From Streptomyces roseoverticillatus (GTDB taxonomy: Bacteria; Actinomycetota; Actinomycetes; Streptomycetales; Streptomycetaceae): a stretch of 64,000 bases of DNA. The notes beneath the pieces were generated by a model. That model was not told the DNA's origin. It searched no databases and was given only the letters and a program-made list of their open reading frames with translations. The stretch is from assembly GCF_000719265.1 (NCBI RefSeq), contig NZ_JOFL01000032.1:1-64000 (forward strand), read 5' to 3'. This document shows, in pieces, positions 55,166-64,000 of this stretch. Numbering within the stretch: the stretch's first letter is position 1; every line of letters starts with the position of its first letter. The translations under genes were made by a program, and so were the position numbers.

Positions 55166-55918
55166 ATGAAGCTCACCGTCGTCGGATGCTCGGGGTCGTT
55201 CCCGTCCACGGAATCGGCCTGTTCGAGCTACCTCGTCGAGGCCGACGGCTTCCGGCTGCTCCTCGACATGGGCAACGGAGCCCTCGGCGAGCTGCAGCGC
55301 CACATCGGTCTCTACGACCTCGACGCCATCCTGCTCTCGCACCTGCACCCCGACCACTGCATCGACATGTGCGGCTATTTCGTGGCCCGCTACTACCGGC
55401 ACGAGGGCGGCCGGGCCGAGGCCATCCCCGTCTACGGGCCGAGCGACACCGAGCACCGGCTGTCCACCGCGTACGGGGACGTGCCCGATGAGTCCTGCAT
55501 GCGCGAGGTGTTCGACTTCCGCACCCTCGCCCCGGGCACCTTCTCGGTGGGCCCGCTCACCGTCCGCACGGACCGGGTGCGCCACCCCGTGGAGGCCTTC
55601 GCCTTCCGCGTCGAGCACGACGGCAGCGCCCTCGTCTACTCCGGCGACACCGGCCCCTGCGAGGAGCTGCACGAGCTGGCCGCCGGCGCCGACCTGCTGC
55701 TCTGCGAGGCGTCGTTCACCCATGGCAAGGAGGACATCCCGGACCTCCACCTCAACGGCCGCGAGGCCGGCGAGCACGCCGCGCGGGCCGGCGCGGGCCG
55801 GCTGGTCCTCACCCACATCCCGCCGTGGACGGACCCGCTGACCAACCTCCGCGACGCGCGCGCCGTCTACGACGGGCCGGTCGAACTCGCCCGCGCGGGC
55901 GCGGTGTACGAGGTCTGA
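55166..55918 (+). CDS. MBL-fold metallo-hydrolase
   Basis: 250 residues from ATG 55166, preceded by ggaggttc. Metallo-beta-lactamase fold with the HxHxDH motif in SHLHPDHCIDM, Asp in VYSGDTGPC and a late His in LTHIPPW. Similar to RNase Z-like or cyclic-nucleotide phosphodiesterase-like members; substrate unknown. It often follows cysM in Streptomyces. The gap before it (about 190 bases) has no gene. Confidence 0.9.
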   Translation: MKLTVVGCSGSFPSTESACSSYLVEADGFRLLLDMGNGALGELQRHIGLYDLDAILLSHLHPDHCIDMCGYFVARYYRHEGGRAEAIPVYGPSDTEHRLSTAYGDVPDESCMREVFDFRTLAPGTFSVGPLTVRTDRVRHPVEAFAFRVEHDGSALVYSGDTGPCEELHELAAGADLLLCEASFTHGKEDIPDLHLNGREAGEHAARAGAGRLVLTHIPPWTDPLTNLRDARAVYDGPVELARAGAVYEV

Positions 55919-55956
55919 CCCGTCCTGTTCTTTTGGTTTCCATAAATGTTTATGCG

Positions 55957-55991
55957 AATGCCCCCGAAATCCATGGGATTTCGGGGGCATT
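55957..55991. terminator. Bidirectional terminator between convergent genes
   Basis: 16-bp perfect stem 55957-55972 with 55976-55991, loop ATG, with AA before and TT after. It serves the MBL gene and nagE2. Confidence 0.9.
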
Positions 55992-56015
55992 TACCTGCGG
56001 TGTTCAGGTGAGGCG

Positions 56016-57392
<1,377 letters not shown>

Positions 57393-57442
57393 CGGATTCC
57401 TCCAGGTGAGGCGGGCGCTCGGGGGAAGGGGGGTGGCCCGCT

Positions 57443-57458
57443 TTTGGTCTACACCACT
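57443..57458. promoter_or_regulatory. Candidate dre site 1 upstream of nagE2
   Basis: tttggtctacaccact matches 13 of 16 consensus positions for DasR. Confidence 0.7.
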
Positions 57459-57459
57459 G

Positions 57460-57475
57460 AGTGGTTTAGACCATG
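57460..57475. promoter_or_regulatory. Candidate dre site 2 upstream of nagE2
   Basis: agtggtttagaccatg matches 13 of 16 consensus positions; it is two bases beyond site 1, giving an adjacent pair. Confidence 0.65.
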
Positions 57476-57538
57476 TTGTAGCACGTGAGTCCGGGATAAA
57501 GGAATCCGTGCTTCCCGGTGGCTTCCGACACAGCGGAA

Positions 57539-57565
57539 AGCCCCCGGCCGGGCACTCCGGGGGCT
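57539..57565 (-). terminator. Hairpin downstream of nagE1
   Basis: agcccccgg at 57539-57547 pairs with ccgggggct at 57557-57565. It lies 54 bases beyond the nagE1 stop, in the gap before nagE2. Confidence 0.7.
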
Positions 57566-57600
57566 CGTGACAGGGAGCGATTACCCCTGCACGGTGCAGC

Positions 57601-57638
57601 TAGTCCTTGACGTTCCCGCTAGTCCTTGACGTTCCCGC
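57601..57638 (-). repeat. Exact 19-bp tandem duplication over the nagE1 stop
   Basis: 57601-57619 and 57620-57638 are identical (tagtccttgacgttcccgc). The nagE1 stop (57619-57621) spans the junction. Because the copy is perfect, this duplication is probably very recent. Confidence 0.97.
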
Positions 57639-58944
57639 GCTCGATCTCCTCCGCGAGCTCTTCCGGTTCACGCCCCGGAGTCGGCAGGTCGAACTTCGTA
57701 ATCGCGAACCGGAAAATCGCGTAGTAGACGACCGCGAAGCACAGCCCGATCGGAATGATCAGCCACGGCCTGGTCGCCAGCCCCCAGTTGATCACGTAGT
57801 CGATCAGGCCGGCCGAGAAGCTGAAGCCGTCGTGCACCCCCAGGCCCCAGCTCACCGCCATCGACACGCCCGTGAGCAGCGCGTGCACCACGTACAGCAC
57901 CGGCGCGATGAAGAGGAACGAGTACTCGATGGGCTCGGTGATCCCCGTGACGAACGAGGTCAGGCCCACCGAGAGCATCATGCCCGCGATCTCCTTGCGC
58001 CGGTGCGGCTTCGCGCAGTGCGCGATGGCCAGCGCCGCGGCGGGCAGCGCGAACATCATGATGGGGAAGAAGCCGGTGGTGAACTGGCCCGCGTGCGGGT
58101 CGCCGGCCAGGAAGCGGTTGATGTCGCCGTGCACCACCGTGCCGTCCGGCTTCGTGTAGTCGCCGAACTGGAACCACATGAAGGTGTTGAGGAACTGGTG
58201 GAGCCCCACCACCAGCAGCGCCCGGTTCGCCACGCCGAAGACGCCCGATCCCCCCGAGCCCAGGTCCGACAGCCACTTGCTGAAGCTCGTCAGCGCGTCG
58301 CCGACCGGCGGCCAGACGAACAGGCAGATCACCGCGAAGCCCAGCGCGACGAACGACATCAGGATCGGCACGAGCCGGCGCCCGTTGAAGAAGCCCAGCC
58401 AGTCCACCAGCCGCACCCGGTGGTAGCGCATCCAGAACCACGCGCTCAGCAGGCCGATCACGATGCCGCCGAAGACCCCCGGGTTCTGGAAGCTCGCGGG
58501 GGACGCCTGCCCGCCCATGGAGACGCACACCCCGCTCCACAGCCCCGCCCCGCCGAACGTCGACTCGTGCGGGCAGTCCTCCGGGAACTGGTGCAGCACG
58601 GAGAAGTAGACGAGGAAGGCCACCACGGCCGCCAGCGCCGTCGAGCCGTCCGCCTTCTTCGCCATGCCGATGGCCACGCCCACGCAGAACAGCAGCGGCA
58701 GGCCGAGCGCCGAGTCCAGCAGCGCGCCGCCCGCGCCCGCGAAGACCTTCGCCACGTCCGTCCAGCCCAGCCCGTCCGTGCCGAAGACGTCCGGCTGGCC
58801 GAGCCGGTTCAGGATGCCCGCGGCCGGGAGCACCGCGATGGGGAGCTGGAGGCTGCGGCCCATCTTCTGCAGGTTCGAGAAGAGGGTCTGCCAGCGCTCC
58901 CGCCACCGGTTCTGACGCGGCGCGGCCGCGGCGTCCGTGCTCAT
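57619..58944 (-). CDS. nagE1: GlcNAc-type PTS EIIC permease (NagE1-like)
   Basis: 441 residues from ATG 58944, preceded by gggaggacg. IIC domain without IIA or IIB: LFSNLQKMGRSLQLPIAVLPAAG at the start, GVANRALLVVGLHQFLNTFMWF and TGITEPIEYSFLFIAPVLY later. It is closely related to the next gene (nagE2); a short Asp/Ala-rich N-terminus replaces the Lys-rich one. Divergent from nagF with a strong dre between them. Its 3' end is the site of a fresh 19-bp duplication. Confidence 0.9.
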   Translation of the reverse strand: MSTDAAAAPRQNRWRERWQTLFSNLQKMGRSLQLPIAVLPAAGILNRLGQPDVFGTDGLGWTDVAKVFAGAGGALLDSALGLPLLFCVGVAIGMAKKADGSTALAAVVAFLVYFSVLHQFPEDCPHESTFGGAGLWSGVCVSMGGQASPASFQNPGVFGGIVIGLLSAWFWMRYHRVRLVDWLGFFNGRRLVPILMSFVALGFAVICLFVWPPVGDALTSFSKWLSDLGSGGSGVFGVANRALLVVGLHQFLNTFMWFQFGDYTKPDGTVVHGDINRFLAGDPHAGQFTTGFFPIMMFALPAAALAIAHCAKPHRRKEIAGMMLSVGLTSFVTGITEPIEYSFLFIAPVLYVVHALLTGVSMAVSWGLGVHDGFSFSAGLIDYVINWGLATRPWLIIPIGLCFAVVYYAIFRFAITKFDLPTPGREPEELAEEIERGNVKD

Positions 58945-58997
58945 CTGCGTCCTCCCGGCCGCCGCCCCGGCGACGGTCCACTCGGTGCTTGCCGCAT

Positions 58998-59013
58998 ACT
59001 GGTGTAGACCACT
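58998..59013. promoter_or_regulatory. DasR operator (dre) between nagE1 and nagF
   Basis: actggtgtagaccact differs from the DasR consensus at one of 16 positions. It lies 53 bases upstream of nagE1 and 137 bases upstream of nagF and could control both. Confidence 0.85.
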
Positions 59014-59149
59014 TATGCGCGCGCTTGTGGGTGTCGCCATCATTTGCCAGACGGCGGACATATGCCCACATAGTTGGGCTGAACGTGGTTTACCGTGGGG
59101 AAGCCGGTCGGTGGTACCGCCGAAGGGCCGAAGACAACCAGGAGTGCAC

Positions 59150-59383
59150 ATGGCCAGCAAGGCTGAGAAGATCGTCGCCGGCCTCGGCGGCATCGACAAC
59201 ATCGAGGAGATCGAGGGCTGCATCACCCGTCTCCGCACCGAGGTCGCCGACCCGGAGCTCGTCGACGAGGCCGCCCTCAAGGCCGCCGGCGCCCACGGCG
59301 TCGTGAAGATGGGCACCGCCATCCAGGTTGTCATCGGCACCGACGCCGACCCGATCGCCGGTGAGATCGAAGACATGATGTGA
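59150..59383 (+). CDS. nagF: GlcNAc PTS EIIB component
   Basis: 77 residues, a free-standing IIB protein. The phosphorylated Cys is Cys24 in EGCITRLR, the family active site. VGGIDNIEEI-type sequence (here LGGIDNIEEIEG) and VVIGTDADPIAGEIE complete the fold. It relays phosphate from IIA (Crr) to GlcNAc via NagE. The stop is followed by a 7-bp repeat and a hairpin. Confidence 0.93.
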   Translation: MASKAEKIVAGLGGIDNIEEIEGCITRLRTEVADPELVDEAALKAAGAHGVVKMGTAIQVVIGTDADPIAGEIEDMM

Positions 59384-59415
59384 GCCGTGAGCCGTGAGCC
59401 GCTGAGGCTCACGGC
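59380..59415 (+). terminator. nagF stop repeat and terminator
   Basis: gtgagcc occurs three times in a row (59380-59400); the first copy contains the TGA stop. The third copy with flanking bases (59391-59400) pairs perfectly with 59406-59415 to form a 10-bp hairpin, so the repeat may build alternative stems. Confidence 0.8.
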
Positions 59416-59510
59416 CGGGGCCCCGCCCGGAATGCGCGCATACGTAACATACGTACCGCGATCCGGAACGGGGCCCTTCGCCTTGCCCCGATACCAGTAG
59501 GCTCATCACC

Positions 59511-60242
<732 letters not shown>

Positions 60243-60373
60243 GCAGCCGCGCGGGCAGCGGCGCAGGCGACCGCGCAGGCAACCGCCGGAGGATCACCAG
60301 CGTTCCTACGGGCGTACGGACGGGACAGCCCCGCCCGTACGCCCGTAGCCGCATCAAGGGGAGGGAAACCCTC

Positions 60374-60763
60374 ATGTCCGCCATCTCCGCCCGCAGGACG
60401 TCTCTCGCGCTCGCCGCCGCCGCGCTCGCCGTACCGCTCGCCGCCGGCTGCTCCACCGCCCAGAAGGCTGTCGACTGCGCCCGCCTCGGCATCGAGATAT
60501 CCAACGACGTCGACGACCTCCAGCGCAGCGTCACCGACACGGCGACCGACACCGACAACGCGGGCAGGATCCTCGACAACCTCGAGAAGGACACGAAGAA
60601 GCTCAAGGACAAGAGCAGCAACGTCGACGTCGGCAAGGCCCTCGACCACCTGGAGAAGGCCATCGGGAACGTCCGCGACGCCCTGCGGAACGACAAGACC
60701 CCGGACCTGACGCCGGTCACGGACGCGGCCGGAGAACTCTCGAAGGTGTGCACGTCGAAGTAG
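60374..60763 (+). CDS. Small secreted lipoprotein
   Basis: 129 residues from ATG 60374, preceded by ggggagggaa. Lipobox LAAGC (Cys at about 26). The mature part is a helical, Asp/Lys-rich domain, with ARLGIEISNDVDDLQRSV and LDHLEKAIGNVRDALRN, like a coiled coil. Two or three Cys residues are present (DCARL and KVCTSK). Function unknown; such a protein commonly sits between rph and rdgB in Streptomyces. Confidence 0.85.
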   Translation: MSAISARRTSLALAAAALAVPLAAGCSTAQKAVDCARLGIEISNDVDDLQRSVTDTATDTDNAGRILDNLEKDTKKLKDKSSNVDVGKALDHLEKAIGNVRDALRNDKTPDLTPVTDAAGELSKVCTSK

Positions 60764-60790
60764 ACCGGGGCGGGCCGGGATAATCGCCCC

Positions 60791-61393
60791 ATGAAGCGCC
60801 TGATCCTCGCCACCCGCAACGCCAACAAGGTCACCGAGCTCCGCGCCATCCTGGAGGCCGCCGGCCTCGGCGTCGAACTGGTCGGCGCCGACGCCTACCC
60901 CGAGGTCCCGGACGTCAAGGAGACCGGCGTCACCTTCGCCGAGAACGCCCTCCTCAAGGCCCACGCCCTCGCCCGCGCCACCGGCCACCCGGCCGTCGCC
61001 GACGACTCCGGCCTGTGCGTCGACGTCCTCGGCGGCGCCCCCGGCATCTTCTCCGCCCGCTGGGCCGGCGCCCACGGCAACGACAAGGCCAACCTGGACC
61101 TCCTCCTGGCCCAGCTCGGCGACATCGCCGACGAACACCGCGGCGCCCACTTCGCCTGCGCCGCGGCCCTGGCCCTCCCGGACGGCACGGAGCGCGTCGT
61201 CGAAGGCCGCCTGGAGGGCACCCTGCGCCACGAGCCCGCGGGCGGCGGCGGCTTCGGCTACGACCCGGTCCTGCAGCCCCTGGGCGAGACCCGCACCTGC
61301 GCGGAGCTGACGGCGGACGAGAAGAACGCGATCAGCCACCGGGGGAAGGCGTTCCGGGCGCTGGTGCCGGTGGTGCGGGAGCTGCTGGGCTGA
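60791..61393 (+). CDS. rdgB: Non-canonical purine NTP pyrophosphatase
   Basis: 200 residues. Ham1/RdgB hydrolyses ITP, dITP and XTP, keeping damaged purines out of DNA. LILATRNANKVTELRAIL with the nucleotide-binding Asn/Lys, then VADDSGLCVDVLGGAPGIFS and GFGYDPVLQP, are the family signatures. It ends at a strong hairpin that separates it from a tRNA on the other strand. Confidence 0.96.
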   Translation: MKRLILATRNANKVTELRAILEAAGLGVELVGADAYPEVPDVKETGVTFAENALLKAHALARATGHPAVADDSGLCVDVLGGAPGIFSARWAGAHGNDKANLDLLLAQLGDIADEHRGAHFACAAALALPDGTERVVEGRLEGTLRHEPAGGGGFGYDPVLQPLGETRTCAELTADEKNAISHRGKAFRALVPVVRELLG

Positions 61394-61398
61394 GACAA

Positions 61399-61435
61399 CG
61401 GCGTGTGGCACCCGCACTGCGGGTGCCACACGCCG
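61399..61435. terminator. 17-bp hairpin between rdgB and the tRNA
   Basis: Perfect stem 61399-61415 with 61419-61435, loop ACT. It ends four bases from the tRNA 3' end and may serve both sides. Confidence 0.88.
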
Positions 61436-61439
61436 AATG

Positions 61440-61515
61440 TAGGGCCGACGAGATTCGAACTCGCACTGTCCACTACCTAAAAGTGGCGCCTCCTGGCCAG
61501 TTGGGCTACGGCCCC
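61440..61515 (-). tRNA. tRNA with anticodon UAG (Leu by codon) but a class I cloverleaf
   Basis: 76 nt. Arms: ggggccg with cggccct (G-U at the end), D arm gccc..aggc, anticodon stem ccact/agtgg with loop tttaggt (anticodon UAG, G37), variable arm acagt (5 nt), T arm gcgag/ctcgt with ttcgaat, discriminator A. UAG reads CUA (Leu), and G37 and A73 agree with Leu. Leu tRNAs normally carry a long variable arm, so this short arm is exceptional. CCA is not encoded. Identity therefore uncertain. Confidence 0.85.
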
Positions 61516-62216
61516 ACGACTAGATTACTGGTCCTGCTGCTGTCAGTGCCAGCGGGAGGGACTGGACGGCGTTGCCGCCCGCCACGGCACCAGGTGCTTG
61601 TGATCGAGTGACAGTTGGGGCAGAGCATCCGGAGGTTCTCTCGGCGATCGTCGCTCCAGTCACCGTTGATGTGATCGATCTCCAGAGTCATGGGCCCGCC
61701 GTGCCACACAGGGCCGGTTCCACAGCGGGCACACTCTTGTGGCACGCCGATCTCGCCCAAGGCTCGGCGGAGCAGCGCTGTCTTGGTTCGGCGTTTGCCG
61801 CTGTGTTTGACGAGCAGTTCCTCCGGGGTCTTTCTGGGGGTTGTGCCGGGCCTTCCACGTTGGTGCGCCTGCCCGAGAAAGTGAGAAGTAGTGAGGCCGT
61901 CCTCGTCCATCCACTTGCGCAATCGGGAGCGCTGACCGGCGGTGCTCCGCCGGCCGAGCCGTCTCAGCGCCTCAGCCATGGACGTGGACCGGGACACTGC
62001 GTCGCGCAGGGTGTCGGGGCACGGCCTGCCTCTGCGGTACGGGCGACGAGGAAAGTGCGAGACGTCGATTCCGTAGTGTGCGAATCGCCGATAGAGGTAC
62101 TGGGGCAGGTGGCGATAGGGCCGGGTACCGAAGAAGGCTATGACCTCATTGATGTCGGCGCACGTTCGAGCAGCCTCGGCCAGCCGCTCACGCGTGTACG
62201 GCGTGCCGCTGCTCAC
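61506..62216 (-). CDS. HNH endonuclease with two helical SHF modules (copy A)
   Basis: 236 residues from GTG 62216. Two N-terminal modules of about 50 residues each end in VSHF or TSHF (YGIDVSHF, then DGLTTSHF), probably DNA-binding helical units. The HNH domain has CARCGTGP, the core LEIDHINGDW and CPNCHS (zinc ribbon CxxC pairs). The start overlaps the stop of the second paralogue (GTGA). The last codons and TAG stop fall inside the tRNA gene. It may be a free-standing homing-type nuclease. Confidence 0.87.
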   Translation of the reverse strand: MSSGTPYTRERLAEAARTCADINEVIAFFGTRPYRHLPQYLYRRFAHYGIDVSHFPRRPYRRGRPCPDTLRDAVSRSTSMAEALRRLGRRSTAGQRSRLRKWMDEDGLTTSHFLGQAHQRGRPGTTPRKTPEELLVKHSGKRRTKTALLRRALGEIGVPQECARCGTGPVWHGGPMTLEIDHINGDWSDDRRENLRMLCPNCHSITSTWCRGGRQRRPVPPAGTDSSRTSNLVVGP

Positions 62217-62890
62217 CGGCCCTCACCGCTACTACGTGATGCGCGGCGGGCAACTGCGTGACGGGCCTTCCCACGGCCACGGTACGTGTCCGTTGTCGAG
62301 TGGCAGTTGGGGCAGAGCAGCCGCAGATTCTCGATGCGATTGTTGCGCCAGTCTCCGTCGATGTGGTCGACCTCCAGCGGCAGTGGATACCCCTGCCACG
62401 TGGCCTCGATGCCGCACAGTACGCAGCGGTCGGTCACGCCGAATGCCAGCAATGCTCCCCTGAGGCGACAGCTCTGCTCGCGGCGAGCCTTGGGCGAGGT
62501 CTGCACGGTCAGCAGTTCCTCCGGGGAGCGCTTCCGTTTCGCCACTCCCGAGGCGGGAGTGGCGAAGTGTGAGGTATCGATGCCGAACGCCCGGACCCGG
62601 CGGCTGATGTGGGTGTGGTGGCCGCCCACTACCTCGATGCCGAGGTGGCGTAGGACTTCGCACATGTTGGACGACGCCGCCACCGCGTCTTCGAGGATCT
62701 CCTTGGTCCAGCGAGCCCCTTCGCGTTCGAAGTGGGACGTGTCCACGCCCAGCTTCCGCATGCGGTCGTGAAGATACCGGCGGCGCGAACTCTTCGGGTC
62801 CACCCCCAGCTTCTCCAGCGCCTCCGATAACGTCCGCGACGATTCCGCCGCCTCCGCCAGAACCTCTCGCGTGTACGGACTGACAGGCAT
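62213..62890 (-). CDS. HNH endonuclease with two helical SHF modules (copy B)
   Basis: 225 residues from ATG 62890. Same architecture as the adjacent gene: YTREVLAEAAESSRTLSEAL, module ends GVDTSHF and GIDTSHF, then the HNH core LEVDHIDGDWRNNRIENLR and CPNCHS. A tandem paralogous pair with overlapping ends. Sequence differs enough to be an old duplication. No phage integrase or transposase is adjacent, so its mobility is not shown. Confidence 0.87.
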   Translation of the reverse strand: MPVSPYTREVLAEAAESSRTLSEALEKLGVDPKSSRRRYLHDRMRKLGVDTSHFEREGARWTKEILEDAVAASSNMCEVLRHLGIEVVGGHHTHISRRVRAFGIDTSHFATPASGVAKRKRSPEELLTVQTSPKARREQSCRLRGALLAFGVTDRCVLCGIEATWQGYPLPLEVDHIDGDWRNNRIENLRLLCPNCHSTTDTYRGRGKARHAVARRASRSSGEGR

Positions 62891-63003
62891 GGCGCCCCTC
62901 CCCGACGTCGATGTGATGCGACCGCGTATCCGTTCGCGATCTCGAACTCATCAACGACGCGCCTGCCCGACAGTTACGCCAAATGTGCGAACCATCTGAC
63001 CTG

Positions 63004-64000
63004 TCAGAACTTCGGTTCGGGCGCCCGGGACGTCACCATCTCCTCCGCTTCCTCCCGCGTCGCCACCGCCGGCGGCGACCCCTCCAGCGGCCGGCGCGCC
63101 GTCTCCCGCATGAAGGCGACGGCGACCATGCCGACGAGGGCCGCGCCCGCCGTGTAGACCGCGGGCGTCATGTCGCTGCCCGTGGCGTGGATCAGGGCCG
63201 TGATCACCAGTGGGGTCGTGCCGCCGAAGAGGGACGTGGAGAGGTTGTAGCCGATGGCGAGGGAGCCGTAGCGGACCGGGGTGGGGAAGAGGGCGGGGAG
63301 GGCCGCGGACATGGTGCCCAGGAGGCACACCAGGGGGAGGCCCAGCATCAGCATGCCGCCCAGGACCGCGGGCAGGCTGCCCTGTTTCAGCAGCAGGAAC
63401 GCCGGGGCCGACAGGACCACGAAGCCGCCCATGCCCGCCATCAGCAGCGGTTTGCGCCCGACGCGGTCGCTCAGGCGCCCCACACACGTGATGACCGTCA
63501 TCAGCAGGGCCATCGTCGCGATGAGGATCAGCAGGCCGTGCGTGTCGTCGTAGCCGAGCTGGTCGGTCAGGTACGTCGGCATGTACGACAGCAGCATGTA
63601 GTCGGTGATGCCGTACGCCCCGGCCAGGACCACGCAGAGCAGCAGCCTCGCCCACTGGGTGGTGAAGATCTGCTTCAGCTCGGTGCCGCCGCCTCCCGCC
63701 TCCTCCTCCGCCAGCTTCTGGAACGCCGGGGTGTCCTCCAGCCGCAGCCGCAGGTACAGGCCCACGAGCCCGAGCGGCCCGGCGACGAGGAAGGGGATCC
63801 GCCAGCCCCAGTCCGTCATCGCCGCGCCGCCGAGCGCCGACGTCATGGCCGTGACGAGGCCCGCCGCGCCGATGTAGCCCGCGAGGGTGCCGCATTCGAG
63901 GAAGCTGCCGAAGTAGCCGCGGCGCTTGTCGGGCGCGTACTCGGCGATGAACGTCGCCGCGCCCCCGTACTCGCCGCCCGTCGAGAAGCCCTGCAGCATC
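63004..64000 (-). CDS. MFS metabolite:proton symporter (MHS family), partial
   Basis: The gene enters from beyond base 64000 and ends at 63004; at least 332 residues are visible. It carries the loop motif AEYAPDKRRGYFGSF and six or more membrane segments, typical of KgtP/ProP-like metabolite:H+ symporters. GRLSDRVGRKPLLMAGM is the second MFS motif A. The substrate and start cannot be determined here. Confidence 0.9.
   Translation of the reverse strand, partial: MLQGFSTGGEYGGAATFIAEYAPDKRRGYFGSFLECGTLAGYIGAAGLVTAMTSALGGAAMTDWGWRIPFLVAGPLGLVGLYLRLRLEDTPAFQKLAEEEAGGGGTELKQIFTTQWARLLLCVVLAGAYGITDYMLLSYMPTYLTDQLGYDDTHGLLILIATMALLMTVITCVGRLSDRVGRKPLLMAGMGGFVVLSAPAFLLLKQGSLPAVLGGMLMLGLPLVCLLGTMSAALPALFPTPVRYGSLAIGYNLSTSLFGGTTPLVITALIHATGSDMTPAVYTAGAALVGMVAVAFMRETARRPLEGSPPAVATREEAEEMVTSRAPEPKF

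Noticed and set aside
61440..62890. Integrated element at a tRNA
   Set aside because: No integrase and no visible direct repeat of the tRNA end; only the HNH pair is present.

Overview
The window is very GC-rich actinobacterial DNA, almost certainly from a Streptomyces chromosome core. The signs are GTG/TTG starts, overlapping ATGA/GTGA junctions, an SsgA-family sporulation protein, a CysO/Mec/CysM sulfur module, mycosin/WXG proteins and a GlcNAc PTS with DasR-type operators. From memory, the gene order resembles the S. coelicolor segment running from the malic enzyme/hup/murA block down to nagE/nagF/rph/rdgB; this has not been checked by alignment.

Layout. 0-4 kb: malic enzyme tail, HU, murA (minus), YqgE family, DUF3039. 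4-9 kb: an ABC sugar importer (binding lipoprotein and two permeases, no ATPase) with a cytoplasmic GH20 hexosaminidase, behind a DasR-like site. 9-15 kb: a three-subunit molybdenum-hydroxylase-like operon with an odd iron-sulfur subunit. 15-24 kb: a type-VII-secretion-like island with lower GC (two substrate-like proteins, an orphan mycosin, DUF6571-like protein, membrane proteins), containing one clear frameshift. 24-30 kb: tRNA-Cys, alpha/beta hydrolase, then LysR, cysteine dioxygenase and YeiH (sulfur), a lipoprotein and an MFS exporter. 30-34 kb: helicase, IclR regulator, Lon-like S16 protease. 34-38 kb: a four-gene osmoprotectant ABC operon (minus). 38-48 kb: AsnC/Lrp and hppD, FAD oxidoreductase, SsgG-like protein, two RDD membrane proteins, secreted M6 protease. 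48-55 kb: NAD salvage (pncA, pncB), clpS, DUF2017, amino-acid permease, Mec/CysO/CysM. 55-64 kb: metallo-beta-lactamase-fold protein, nagE2, nagE1, nagF, rph, lipoprotein, rdgB, an unusual tRNA, two paralogous HNH nucleases, and an MFS transporter running off the end.

Two themes tie the window together. First, the GH20/ABC operon at 4 kb and the GlcNAc PTS at 56-59 kb both carry DasR-like operators, so both ends look like parts of one GlcNAc/chitin-sugar regulon. Second, and most striking, about ten gene ends carry a short tandem duplication that includes the gene's own stop codon (murA, YqgE, permease junction, Mo-hydroxylase junction, YeiH, MFS, IclR, RDD, nagE1, nagF). The units differ from gene to gene (7 to 130 bp), so this is not one dispersed element but a recurrent process acting at 3' ends. 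Related in-frame expansions occur in an ABC ATPase, an RDD protein, an alpha/beta hydrolase and the iron-sulfur subunit.
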